From positions 1-64,000 of the forward strand of contig JBAYSX010000009.1 of assembly GCA_041675905.1 (NCBI GenBank): a DNA stretch of 64,000 nt, written 5' to 3'. Below, piece by piece: positions 49,461-57,353 of the stretch; position 1 is the first letter of the stretch, and the number at the start of each line of letters is the position of its first letter. This stretch comes from Sandaracinobacteroides sp041675905. GTDB lineage: Bacteria; Pseudomonadota; Alphaproteobacteria; Sphingomonadales; Sphingomonadaceae. The notes below the pieces were generated by a model. The model was not told where the DNA came from. It searched no databases and saw nothing but the letters and a program-made list of their open reading frames with translations. The translations under genes and the position numbers were made by a program.

Positions 49461-50461
49461 CAGGCCGACAGATCCACCATCACCTTGCCGATATTGCCGC
49501 CGGAAAACAGCTTGCCATAGGCAGTCAACGTATTTTCCAGGCCTCGCGTTACATCGAACTCCATGCCGACAAGGCCATCGTCCAGCCACCGCCGAGTCAG
49601 GCGATTAATCTCATTGCCACGTCGATAGAAATCTGGCGAAAAAAACCCGGCTACGTTCAGTCTTTTCATTAAAATCAGATCGAAATTGTGCGGGCCGATG
49701 CGCTCCGGCCTGTCATAGGTGGAGATCGAGCCGCAAATGGCGACGCGTCCGTTCATCGCCATTGCGGCAAGCACGGTGTCCAGCGTCTCGCCGCCCACGC
49801 AGTCGAAGAAACAGTCGATGCCCTCCGGGGCCAACTCCGACAGCCGTTGGCCCATATCTTCGGATTTATAGTCGATCGCCCCGTCAAGATTGTAGCGCGT
49901 GAGCAGGTGGGCGCATTTTTCCGGCCCGCCCGCAATGCCGATCACCCGACAACCCATTACCCTGGCGAATTGCGCCGCGAGCATGCCCGTCGCCCCTGCC
50001 GCAGCCGACACCAGCACGGTTTCGCCGGGCCGTGCACGGCCATATTCGGTGAGGCCGACATAAGCGGTCCAGCCATTGGGGCCGAGTACGGCGAAATGCT
50101 GCCGCATGTCTGGAAGTGTGTCTACAGTCCATATGTCGCCTGCATCAGGATTGAGGAGGCTGTAATCGGCCCATTGACCATAAGCCCGGACAATATCACC
50201 CGGCTTGTAGCCGGTATGACGTGACCGGACGACCTCTCCCAGTATGAAGCCGGTGATTTTACTCCCCAATGGCGTCGGGGCCATATAGCTGTCCGTGCGG
50301 GGTGTCAGCCACATCCGGGTTCCGGCATCCAGCGATAACCACAGATTACGAACCAGCAGCTGGTTTTCGCCCGGTTCGGGCATCTGTTCCGTGTGCAATT
50401 TTATCGCGCCGGCAAAACCGGCACCCTGCGGATATGCTTCCAATTTCCAGAATCGGTTCAT
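49460..50461 (-). CDS. MDR-family NADP-dependent oxidoreductase 2 (CurA-like)
   Basis: A 333-aa medium-chain double-bond reductase of the CurA/leukotriene-B4 dehydrogenase group. It has RNLWLSLDAGTRMWL, VSAAAGATGMLAAQFAR and VIGIAGGPEKCAHLL, and no zinc ligands. The N-terminus and substrate loop are nearer CurA than those of the paralogue at 33572. I use the second ATG at 50461 because the first, at 50470, leaves no spacing to the AGG site. It stands between a terminator and the Rieske ferredoxin gene. Confidence 0.86.
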   Translation of the reverse strand: MNRFWKLEAYPQGAGFAGAIKLHTEQMPEPGENQLLVRNLWLSLDAGTRMWLTPRTDSYMAPTPLGSKITGFILGEVVRSRHTGYKPGDIVRAYGQWADYSLLNPDAGDIWTVDTLPDMRQHFAVLGPNGWTAYVGLTEYGRARPGETVLVSAAAGATGMLAAQFARVMGCRVIGIAGGPEKCAHLLTRYNLDGAIDYKSEDMGQRLSELAPEGIDCFFDCVGGETLDTVLAAMAMNGRVAICGSISTYDRPERIGPHNFDLILMKRLNVAGFFSPDFYRRGNEINRLTRRWLDDGLVGMEFDVTRGLENTLTAYGKLFSGGNIGKVMVDLSA

Positions 50462-50576
50462 ATCTAGCATCCTGTTCTGTCAGTTGTGCTGGCACAGCTA
50501 TGAAAAGCATCAATTGCGGTGCTGGCGATGTCGCCGCAAAGCGGCAAGATACAGGAAAAGTGAGTATATCTGGAAA

Positions 50577-50939
50577 ATGAGCGAAACATATCACCGGGTT
50601 GTCCGCGCGGAAGAAGTAGCAGAGAAGGCGATGCTGCCCTTTATCGTCAATCGCTGGCCGATTTTTCTGACCCGCGATGAGGGCAAAATTCATGCGGTAA
50701 TCAACCGTTGCACCCACGCCGCCTCTGAACTGGCCCCATCAGGCCGGGTGCGGCGTGGCTCGGTTATGTGCCCGCTGCATGGCGCGCGTTTCAAGCTCGA
50801 AACCGGCGAGTCGCTGGGCGGGGCCGGTTACAAGCCGCTGAAGCTGTTCCCCTGGCGCGAAACGGAAGACGGCTGGATCGAGGTCGCGGTGCCGGATGAC
50901 GCCCCGGGGGCGGAGCATCTTCCGGTCAAGCCGCTATAA
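50577..50939 (+). CDS. Stand-alone Rieske 2Fe-2S ferredoxin
   Basis: A 120-aa ferredoxin with the Rieske ligands in CTHAASEL and CPLHGARF (about residues 45-68), the pattern of ring-hydroxylating oxygenase ferredoxins. It is the only ferredoxin in the window and the obvious candidate electron donor for the three Rieske oxygenase large subunits. No ferredoxin reductase gene was found. The ATG at 50577 is preceded by GGAAA. It diverges from the MDR gene and converges on the ThuA gene with a gap of 10 bp. Confidence 0.86.
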   Translation: MSETYHRVVRAEEVAEKAMLPFIVNRWPIFLTRDEGKIHAVINRCTHAASELAPSGRVRRGSVMCPLHGARFKLETGESLGGAGYKPLKLFPWRETEDGWIEVAVPDDAPGAEHLPVKPL

Positions 50940-50949
50940 ACAACGCCGC

Positions 50950-51705
50950 TCAGGCTGCCGGTTCTTTGGCCCAGTTGATGCCACGGCGTAACAGGTCATA
51001 GAAAACCGGCAGTTCCCAGGCGCAACGATCGACTGTCGGCCACCAGTCGAGATTCGGCTGCATATCATAATGGCCCCGGCAATGGCCGAGCGTGTTGTAC
51101 AGAACCGCGCCCTTTCCCTGTTTTTTGATATAGAGCACGGGATGCTTGCCATCGGCCCATTTATCTTCCTCAAACCCCTTGGCGTCACCGCCAAATTCGG
51201 TTTCCAGCAACACGTGCAGGTCTCCGTGGCGTTCCATCAGATAGAGTTCATCCGTTGTCTCGAACGGCGCAATGTCTTTCGTCAGCGGGTGATCCGGGTC
51301 CGCCACGGTGACTTTATAGGGCGCGATGGGCGGATGCGCGATGAACTGCGTCCCGAGCGTGTCCATGAACAGGGGCGCCCAGCGTGGGCTGCCATAAAGC
51401 CCGCTTTCGAACAGGCGCAAAATGGAATTCGTGCCATGCAGCGCATACCAGCGGCCACCCTCCCGCACGAAGTCACGTAAACGTTCCTGCGCAGCGAGCG
51501 ATGGAATGACATCGCAGGTGTAGGTGATGATGAAATCCGCAGCGGTGATCGCGTCGATATTCGTATAATCCTCGAACACGCGCGTGCGGATACGCTGATC
51601 TTCGCCCAGCAGTTTCAGCAGTTCCAACCGGGCGAAGTCGATATCATGATAAAGCCCGCCAGCGATTAAGGCGCAATTGATGCGCGCCGGATGTGCATCG
51701 GCCAT
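50950..51705 (-). CDS. ThuA-like domain protein
   Basis: A 251-aa protein of the ThuA (trehalose-utilisation, class I glutamine-amidotransferase-like) family: CALIAGGLYHDIDFARLELLK at the start, ALHGTNSILRLF and ADPDHPLTKDIAPF, and GKGAVLYNTLGHCRGHYDM near the end. The fold lacks a clear amidotransferase Cys. Members are linked to sugar or hydroxy-substrate catabolism but no reaction is known. The ATG at 51705 follows GGGGAGA. It lies 110 bp after the SDR on the same strand and is probably its operon partner. Confidence 0.8.
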   Translation of the reverse strand: MADAHPARINCALIAGGLYHDIDFARLELLKLLGEDQRIRTRVFEDYTNIDAITAADFIITYTCDVIPSLAAQERLRDFVREGGRWYALHGTNSILRLFESGLYGSPRWAPLFMDTLGTQFIAHPPIAPYKVTVADPDHPLTKDIAPFETTDELYLMERHGDLHVLLETEFGGDAKGFEEDKWADGKHPVLYIKKQGKGAVLYNTLGHCRGHYDMQPNLDWWPTVDRCAWELPVFYDLLRRGINWAKEPAA

Positions 51706-51815
51706 AAATTCTCCCCGCCAAGACATATTCCCGGCTTGCGCCCCGTCCCTTCCGGCAATCCATGCGGGCTGGCCGGAGGAGCGGGACGAAACCGGTTCAT
51801 TCTATTGAAAAAAGC

Positions 51816-52577
51816 TCAGAACTGGACGCGTTTGGTAAACCCGCCATCAATGACGATATTCGCGCCGGTCAGGTAACGGCAAACAGGCGAGGCAACAAAA
51901 GCAATGGCTTTGGCGATTTCCTCGCCGGTACCCATGCGGCCCAGCGGAATCTGTTTCAGCATCGTGTCATAAAATTCCGGCATGCCCTGTTTGATCTGAT
52001 CCCAGGCGCGGCCTTCCATTTCGACCGGTCCCGGAGTGATACAATTGACGCGAATGCCTTCGGGTGCGTACTTCTGCGCCAGGGCAGCGCTATAATTGAT
52101 GGTCGCCGCCTTCAGGGCATTGTAAGCGCCCGGCCCCATAAATTCCTCGACCGCCGCGGTGGACGAGATGGTGATGACGGACCCCGCGTCCGATTTTTGC
52201 AGGAAGGGGAGGGCGGCGTGAATGCCGCGCAGCATGGGCAGGCTGTCCGCATCGAACACGGCGCGCCAGCCGGCTTCATCATCAACGCCGGTGTTGGCCG
52301 ACGTGAACGGAATGAAGATATCACAGCCGCCCAGTTGATTGGCCGCCGATTCGATCCAGGCGCTGTGGGCCGCGGCGTCTGTTACATCGACCGCGCCGCC
52401 GACGCATTTGACTCCATAAGGCGCCAGCGCTGCCAGCGCCGCGTCGACGCTTTCCTGCGAGCGCGAGCACAGGGCAATATCGACACCCTCGGCAGCGAGA
52501 GCATGTGCGGTGGCAAGGCCGATACCATGGCTTGCTCCGACCAAAATCGCTTTCTTGCCCTTGAGACCCAGATCCAT
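51816..52577 (-). CDS. Short-chain dehydrogenase/reductase 4
   Basis: A 253-aa SDR with a standard cofactor loop (LVGASHGIGLATA), DVTDA, Ser in ISSTAAV, Tyr-x3-Lys in YNALK and the C-terminal LTGANIVIDGG. It is unlike the three enoyl-reductase-type SDRs and resembles ordinary 3-oxoacyl or hydroxy-acyl dehydrogenases. Three ATGs stand in tandem; the third, at 52577, has the best spacing (seven bases) to AAGGAG and gives the start MDLGL. The ThuA-like gene is downstream. Confidence 0.85.
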   Translation of the reverse strand: MDLGLKGKKAILVGASHGIGLATAHALAAEGVDIALCSRSQESVDAALAALAPYGVKCVGGAVDVTDAAAHSAWIESAANQLGGCDIFIPFTSANTGVDDEAGWRAVFDADSLPMLRGIHAALPFLQKSDAGSVITISSTAAVEEFMGPGAYNALKAATINYSAALAQKYAPEGIRVNCITPGPVEMEGRAWDQIKQGMPEFYDTMLKQIPLGRMGTGEEIAKAIAFVASPVCRYLTGANIVIDGGFTKRVQF

Positions 52578-52789
52578 CATCATGCTCCTTCTGTTTTGTG
52601 TAGGCATTACCAGCCAGTTTTGGCCATGTCAGCGCGGTGGATGGTGGCGTATCCTGGTATGTGTCGCGCGGAACGGGGACTGGCGTTTCTGTCAGTGCCT
52701 ATCGCGGACCCAATGGAATTGACAGGAGAAATTCCGGCCATACAGCCTTATGGCCCGGAGGATACGCAGCAGGGAGAGATATTCAACCC

Positions 52790-54334
52790 ATGGGCAAGCC
52801 CGTTCTCGCAGATCTCGTTCGCGCCCACGCCAAGGCGCGCGCCGACGCAATAGCCCTGACGTTCGAGGGAAGGGATTCCACCTATGCTGCGCTCGACGCC
52901 CATTCCAGCCAGGTTGCCAACGGTCTGATCGCCGCCGGCATTGAAACCGGCGACAGGGTCGCTTTTCTCGGCAAGAACAGCAATCTCTATTTCGAATACT
53001 GGTTGGGGGCAGCGAAGGCAGGGGCGGTGCTCGTGCCGGTCAACTGGCGTCTTGCCGCGCCCGAAGTCGCCTTCATCCTTGCCGATTGCAAGCCGCGGAT
53101 GGTGCTGGCCGACCCGGAATTTCTGGGACGGCTGGATCTGGAAAGCACGGACTACACCATATTGACGACGGCGCCCGTGCCGGGGCAACGCGAATTTACG
53201 GCATGGCGTGATGCCCAACCGGCGACAGACCCGCACCGCGACGCCGCCTATGATGAACCGGTGCTGCAATTGTACACGTCGGGCACAACCGGCAACCCCA
53301 AGGGCGCCATGCTCAGCAACCGCAGTCTCCTGGCGTTGCGGGCGAATGCTCCGGGTGACACGATGCCGGAATGGAATCGCTGGTCCGCCGAAGATGTGGC
53401 GCTGATCGCCATGCCGATCTTCCATATCAGCGGCTCCGGCTGGGGGCTGTGGTCGCTTCAGCATGGCGGCAAGGGGGTAGTCGTGCGGGAATTCGACCCG
53501 CACCAGGTGCTGGCGCTGCTGGTGCAGCACCGGATCACCAAAATCATGATCGTGCCAACGGCGTTGCGCATTGTCTGCGACCATCCGGACGCCGCAAACA
53601 CCGATTTCAGCTTCCTCAAATATATCTGTTATGGCGGCTCGGCGATTCCGCTCGATCTGATGCGCCAGGCCATAAGGGTATTCGGCTGCCAGTTCGCGCA
53701 AATGTACGGGATGACGGAATCGGCCGGCACCATTGTCGGTCTGCCGCCCGAAGATCATGATCCCGCGGGCAATGCGCGGATGCGCAGCGTCGGGATTCCG
53801 CTGCCGGGTGTAGAGGTAAAGATCGTGGATGCTGATGGCGCCGAATCGCCGCGCGGCGAAGTGGGCGAGATTGCGGTGCGTTCCCCATCCAACATGATCG
53901 GCTATTTTGGCCAGCCGGAAGCCACAGCGGAGACGATCGACGAAAACGGCTGGATGCGCACCGGAGACGCCGGCTGCATGGATGCCGACGGCTATATTTA
54001 TCTTGCAGACCGCATCAAGGATATGATCATCACCGGCGGTGAAAATGTCTATCCGGCGGAGGTGGAGAATGCGCTCTATAGCCACCCGCAGGTCCATGAT
54101 GTGGCGGTGATCGGCGTGCCGGATCCCAAATGGGGTGAAACCGTGAAGGCCATCATTGTCCCTGTTGCCGGCGCGACGCCGGACACGGTGGAGCTGATCG
54201 CCTGGGCCCGGGCGCGCATCGCAGCCTACAAGGCGCCGCGCAGTATCGAATTCCGCGAATCGCTGCCGCGCAATCCGTCTGGCAAGATCCTGCGGCGTTT
54301 GTTACGGGACGAATATCGGAGCACGTCAGAATAA
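52790..54334 (+). CDS. Acyl-CoA ligase (AMP-forming, long-chain/aryl type)
   Basis: Activates a carboxylic acid to its CoA thioester via an acyl-adenylate. The 514-aa protein has the AMP-binding signature LYTSGTTGNPKGAMLSN (about residue 163), then YGMTESAG, GWMRTGDAG and IITGGENVYPAEVE with the Lys-type C-terminal PRNPSGKILRR. Substrate is unassigned; bile-acid or aromatic acid CoA ligases have the same form. The ribosome site is weak and distant. It is the entry point for the acyl-CoA dehydrogenase, thiolase and E1/E2 genes and stands upstream of the third NTF2 - SDR - TIM module. Confidence 0.87.
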   Translation: MGKPVLADLVRAHAKARADAIALTFEGRDSTYAALDAHSSQVANGLIAAGIETGDRVAFLGKNSNLYFEYWLGAAKAGAVLVPVNWRLAAPEVAFILADCKPRMVLADPEFLGRLDLESTDYTILTTAPVPGQREFTAWRDAQPATDPHRDAAYDEPVLQLYTSGTTGNPKGAMLSNRSLLALRANAPGDTMPEWNRWSAEDVALIAMPIFHISGSGWGLWSLQHGGKGVVVREFDPHQVLALLVQHRITKIMIVPTALRIVCDHPDAANTDFSFLKYICYGGSAIPLDLMRQAIRVFGCQFAQMYGMTESAGTIVGLPPEDHDPAGNARMRSVGIPLPGVEVKIVDADGAESPRGEVGEIAVRSPSNMIGYFGQPEATAETIDENGWMRTGDAGCMDADGYIYLADRIKDMIITGGENVYPAEVENALYSHPQVHDVAVIGVPDPKWGETVKAIIVPVAGATPDTVELIAWARARIAAYKAPRSIEFRESLPRNPSGKILRRLLRDEYRSTSE

Positions 54335-54427
54335 AAATACCCGCTACCTGCTGTTTCCGGCAGGTCACGCGCCCGCGTCAAAGCCATAGCTTCCGCGCAC
54401 GGAATCAACCCGGGGAGAAAAATTCAG

Positions 54428-54850
54428 ATGACTGCCAATTTTACCGGCCCTCTGGAGGATCGTATCGCGATTCGCGAAGTGCTGGAAACCTATGCCGATG
54501 CCGTTAACCGGGCCGATGAAAAGCTATGGGCCTCCCTGTGGGTGGAAGACAGCCATTGGGATCTTTCGCACTATCCGGAACTGGGTATTGTTGAAGGCAA
54601 GGAAGCTGTCGTCAAATTGTGGCGGGATGCGATGCCGGCTTACCCGAAGCTGAGCTTCATCGTAAGCATTGGCATGATCCGGGTGAATGGCGATACGGCC
54701 GAGGCCCGTGCATATTTTTCCGAAGTCTATGAAGAGCCCGGAACGCTCAAGGACAAGCGTGCACGCGCTTGTTACAACGACAAATTGGTGAAACGCGATG
54801 GCAACTGGTTTCTGCAAAGCCGCAGCTTCACCATTATCCATCAAAGCTGA
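54428..54850 (+). CDS. NTF2-like (SnoaL-type) protein 5
   Basis: A 140-aa NTF2-fold protein with IREVLETYADAVNRAD, so the Tyr and Asp of the BaiE-like site are kept but the usual His is missing (FIVSIGMIRV). It resembles the gene at 37959-38360. The ribosome site GGGGAGA lies ten bases before the ATG. It leads a run of five close genes ending with the third TIM-barrel protein. Confidence 0.8.
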   Translation: MTANFTGPLEDRIAIREVLETYADAVNRADEKLWASLWVEDSHWDLSHYPELGIVEGKEAVVKLWRDAMPAYPKLSFIVSIGMIRVNGDTAEARAYFSEVYEEPGTLKDKRARACYNDKLVKRDGNWFLQSRSFTIIHQS

Positions 54851-54868
54851 ACGACAGGAGGGCAACCG

Positions 54869-55168
54869 ATGATCGTGATTACCGGATTGATCAAAACCGA
54901 CAAGGAAACCTTGCCGAAGCTTTATGCGCGGCTGAAGGAATTATGTGGTCCGTCGCGTCAGGAAGACGGGTGCCTGTTTTATCACATGGCCATGGAAGAT
55001 GAGGAAAACGGCATCATCATGGCGATGGAGGGTTGGCGGGACAGGCAAGCCCTTGACGTGCATCTGGCCCTGCCGGCTGTAAAGAAACTTCAGGCTGATT
55101 TCGCCGGAAGATACACGAACGACGTGCGAATCCACCAGGTTTCGGAGTCTGCGTCCTTCTCGGGCTGA
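54869..55168 (+). CDS. ABM-domain monooxygenase-like protein
   Basis: A 99-aa protein of the antibiotic-biosynthesis-monooxygenase (YgiN-like) dimeric ferredoxin fold: MIVITGLIKTDKETLPKLYARLKEL, CLFYHMAMEDEENGIIMAMEGW and HLALPAVKKL. Members are quinol or anthrone monooxygenases and haem-independent oxygenases, some with unknown activity. It lies 18 bp after the NTF2-like gene in the same run. Confidence 0.82.
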   Translation: MIVITGLIKTDKETLPKLYARLKELCGPSRQEDGCLFYHMAMEDEENGIIMAMEGWRDRQALDVHLALPAVKKLQADFAGRYTNDVRIHQVSESASFSG

Positions 55169-55242
55169 CCCGCGCGGACGCTTGCATCCAAAGGGTGCCA
55201 GCTGCTGGACGGTGCAGCCAATTTCTTATGCGGAGTTATTCT

Positions 55243-55653
55243 ATGGACAGTGCGCGTTATCAGGCGATCCGGGAAAAAGTCGTAAATCTTTACGCTCTGA
55301 CGGGTTCTGGAAACTGGCCGGAAGTTGAAAAGCAACTGACGGACGATTTTCTGATCAACGAGGCGGAAAGTCTGCCCTATGGCGGTATTTACGAAGGCAA
55401 GGATGCGCTGGAACGCCTGTATACGAAGGTCTTCGCTTACTGGGAGGATGCCTCGCTTGATGTGACCGATATTACCATTTCGGAAGATAATGTCGTGGTC
55501 ATACTCAGCATTCTGGCAAAATCCCGGCACACTGGCGAACGGATGAAGATGCCGCTTTGCGAAGTCCTGCATCTGCGGGGCGATCTGTTTTCGGGCATTA
55601 CACCCTATTATTTCGACACGCTGGCGATCGCGCGGGCAACGGGCGCGCTCTGA
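55243..55653 (+). CDS. NTF2-like (SnoaL_2-type) protein 6
   Basis: A 136-aa small NTF2-fold protein of the ketosteroid-isomerase-like SnoaL_2 type, with YGGIYEGKDALERLY and the C-terminal ITPYYFDT. It is more distant than the others and lacks the Tyr-Asp pair of the SnoaL_4 group. I use the ATG at 55243, which has GGAG seven bases upstream, over the longer frame from 55195. It is followed after 24 bp by an SDR. Confidence 0.78.
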   Translation: MDSARYQAIREKVVNLYALTGSGNWPEVEKQLTDDFLINEAESLPYGGIYEGKDALERLYTKVFAYWEDASLDVTDITISEDNVVVILSILAKSRHTGERMKMPLCEVLHLRGDLFSGITPYYFDTLAIARATGAL

Positions 55654-55677
55654 GGGAATCGGGAAGGCACTGAGGCG

Positions 55678-56457
55678 ATGGGTAAACTGGCAGGCAAGGT
55701 TGCGCTGATTACCGGCGGCACGTCGGGGATTGGCAAGGGAACGGTTACGCGTTTCATCGAAGACGGCGCGAAAGTTATTTTCACCGGTTCCAATGAACAG
55801 GCGGCCGCCGCGATCACCGCCGAGACCGGCGCGGAGTTCGCAAAAAGCCGCGTGGAAGATCCGGGCGACTGGGAGCGGCTGACAAGCCTCATCCGTGAAA
55901 AATATGGTCGGCTGGACATCGCGTTCGCCAATGCCGGCGTGGAGCGCGGTGACGGCAACATCGAGACTATCACCTTCGAGGGGTGGAATAATCTGCTGGC
56001 GGTCAATCTCACCGGCGTGATGCTGACACTGCAAGCCGCTGTACGCTTGATGCGTGATAATCCGGGTGGGCCTACGGGATCGATCATCGTCAATTCTTCC
56101 ATGAACGCGCATCGGGCGATGGGGAATTTCGTCGCCTATTCCACCACCAAGACGGCAGTTCTGGGGCTGGCGAAATCGGTGGCGATGCATTGCGGAACCC
56201 AGGGGCTGGCCATCCGGTGCAATGCGATCCTGCCGGGCGTGGTGGAAACGGACATGATTCAGGGCATTATTGATCGCTCGCCAGATTCCGCCGCCGCGCG
56301 TGCGGCCTATGAAAGCATGTCGCCCATGCGGCGCATGGCGCAGGTGTCCGAAGTGGCCGGTCTTGTAGCCTTCCTGGCGTCGGACGAAGCCGCATTCATA
56401 TCCGGCGGCGAATATGCGATTGATGGCGCCTCCACCGCGGGCACAATGGGGGTCTGA
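55678..56457 (+). CDS. Short-chain dehydrogenase/reductase 5
   Basis: A 259-aa classical SDR: ITGGTSGIGKG, NAGVERG, Ser in VNSSMNA, Tyr-x3-Lys in YSTTK and the C-terminal ISGGEYAIDGAS. Probably an alcohol dehydrogenase with NAD. The neighbours, NTF2-like upstream and TIM barrel 4 bp downstream, repeat the gene set of 19-21 kb and 38-41 kb. Confidence 0.86.
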   Translation: MGKLAGKVALITGGTSGIGKGTVTRFIEDGAKVIFTGSNEQAAAAITAETGAEFAKSRVEDPGDWERLTSLIREKYGRLDIAFANAGVERGDGNIETITFEGWNNLLAVNLTGVMLTLQAAVRLMRDNPGGPTGSIIVNSSMNAHRAMGNFVAYSTTKTAVLGLAKSVAMHCGTQGLAIRCNAILPGVVETDMIQGIIDRSPDSAAARAAYESMSPMRRMAQVSEVAGLVAFLASDEAAFISGGEYAIDGASTAGTMGV

Positions 56458-56461
56458 CAGC

Positions 56462-57334
56462 ATGGCTGCATTGCCGGATAATCCGCTGCTGGTCGCCAGC
56501 TATTTTACGCTGGCCGGGGATATCAATCCCTTTGGAGGCAATACCGTAAGCGCGATCCCGTTCGCGCAACGCGCAGAAGCAGCGGCCACCGTCGGGTATC
56601 GCGGAATCGGCATCGGCCACGAGGATCTGGCGCATCTGCTGGAAACCCTGGGCGCGGCGGAAATCCGGCGTATTCTCGCGGCGAACAGCCTTGGCTTCCT
56701 CGAACTGGAGGTGTTGGGCGGCTGGTTTGCGGCAGGAGAACAGCGGGCGGCATCAGACGAGGTGCGGGCGTTGCTTTTGCGGGCAGCCGGAGAACTTGGC
56801 GCGGCGCATATCAAGGTGGCCGGCGAGCTTGACGGCGGCAATTGGCCGGACGATCTGATCGCGCGGGAGTTCGCACAACTTTGCGACGAGGCGGCTGCGG
56901 TCGGCACGGCAATCTGTATCGAACTGTATCCCGCCAGTAATATTGCCAGGCTGGAAACCGGGCGCGCTATCGTCGAGGGCGCGGGCCGACGCAATGGCGG
57001 GCTGTTGCTGGACATCTGGCATATGATGCGTGGCGGCATTGATCTGGCCGATGTCGCCCGTCTCGACGTGGCGTTGATTCGCCATGTGGAACTGGACGAT
57101 GCCGATGCCGAACAGATCGGCACGATCAACGAGGATACGGTCGACCGCCGGCGCCTGTGCGGGGAGGGAGACTTTCCCGTGGCGGAGTTTCTGAACAGCA
57201 TCGCCGCCACCGGCTACACGGGCGCTTATGGTGTGGAAATCCTGTCCGAGGAACATCGCCGTTGGGATGTGCAAACAGCGGCCCGGCGGACGTTCGAGAC
57301 AACGCGGCGGTTCTTTCCGTCCCCCCGTGCGTGA
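56462..57334 (+). CDS. TIM-barrel protein 3, xylose-isomerase-like family
   Basis: A 290-aa barrel of the same superfamily as the proteins at 19820 and 39970 but more divergent. Putative metal ligands are Glu154 (CIELYP), Asp184 and His187 (LDIWH), His208 or Glu210 (RHVELDD) and Glu259 (GVEILSE), closer to the standard set than the other two. The frame from 56414 overlaps the SDR and is not used; the ATG at 56462 is four bases after the SDR stop. It ends the run and converges on the PP-loop gene with 19 bp between stops. Confidence 0.8.
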   Translation: MAALPDNPLLVASYFTLAGDINPFGGNTVSAIPFAQRAEAAATVGYRGIGIGHEDLAHLLETLGAAEIRRILAANSLGFLELEVLGGWFAAGEQRAASDEVRALLLRAAGELGAAHIKVAGELDGGNWPDDLIAREFAQLCDEAAAVGTAICIELYPASNIARLETGRAIVEGAGRRNGGLLLDIWHMMRGGIDLADVARLDVALIRHVELDDADAEQIGTINEDTVDRRRLCGEGDFPVAEFLNSIAATGYTGAYGVEILSEEHRRWDVQTAARRTFETTRRFFPSPRA

Positions 57335-57353
57335 CTTCCCGCCTGGACAGTCG

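Noticed and set aside
52748..54097. 449-residue frame antisense to the acyl-CoA ligase
   Set aside because: The AMP-binding signatures on the + strand are complete.
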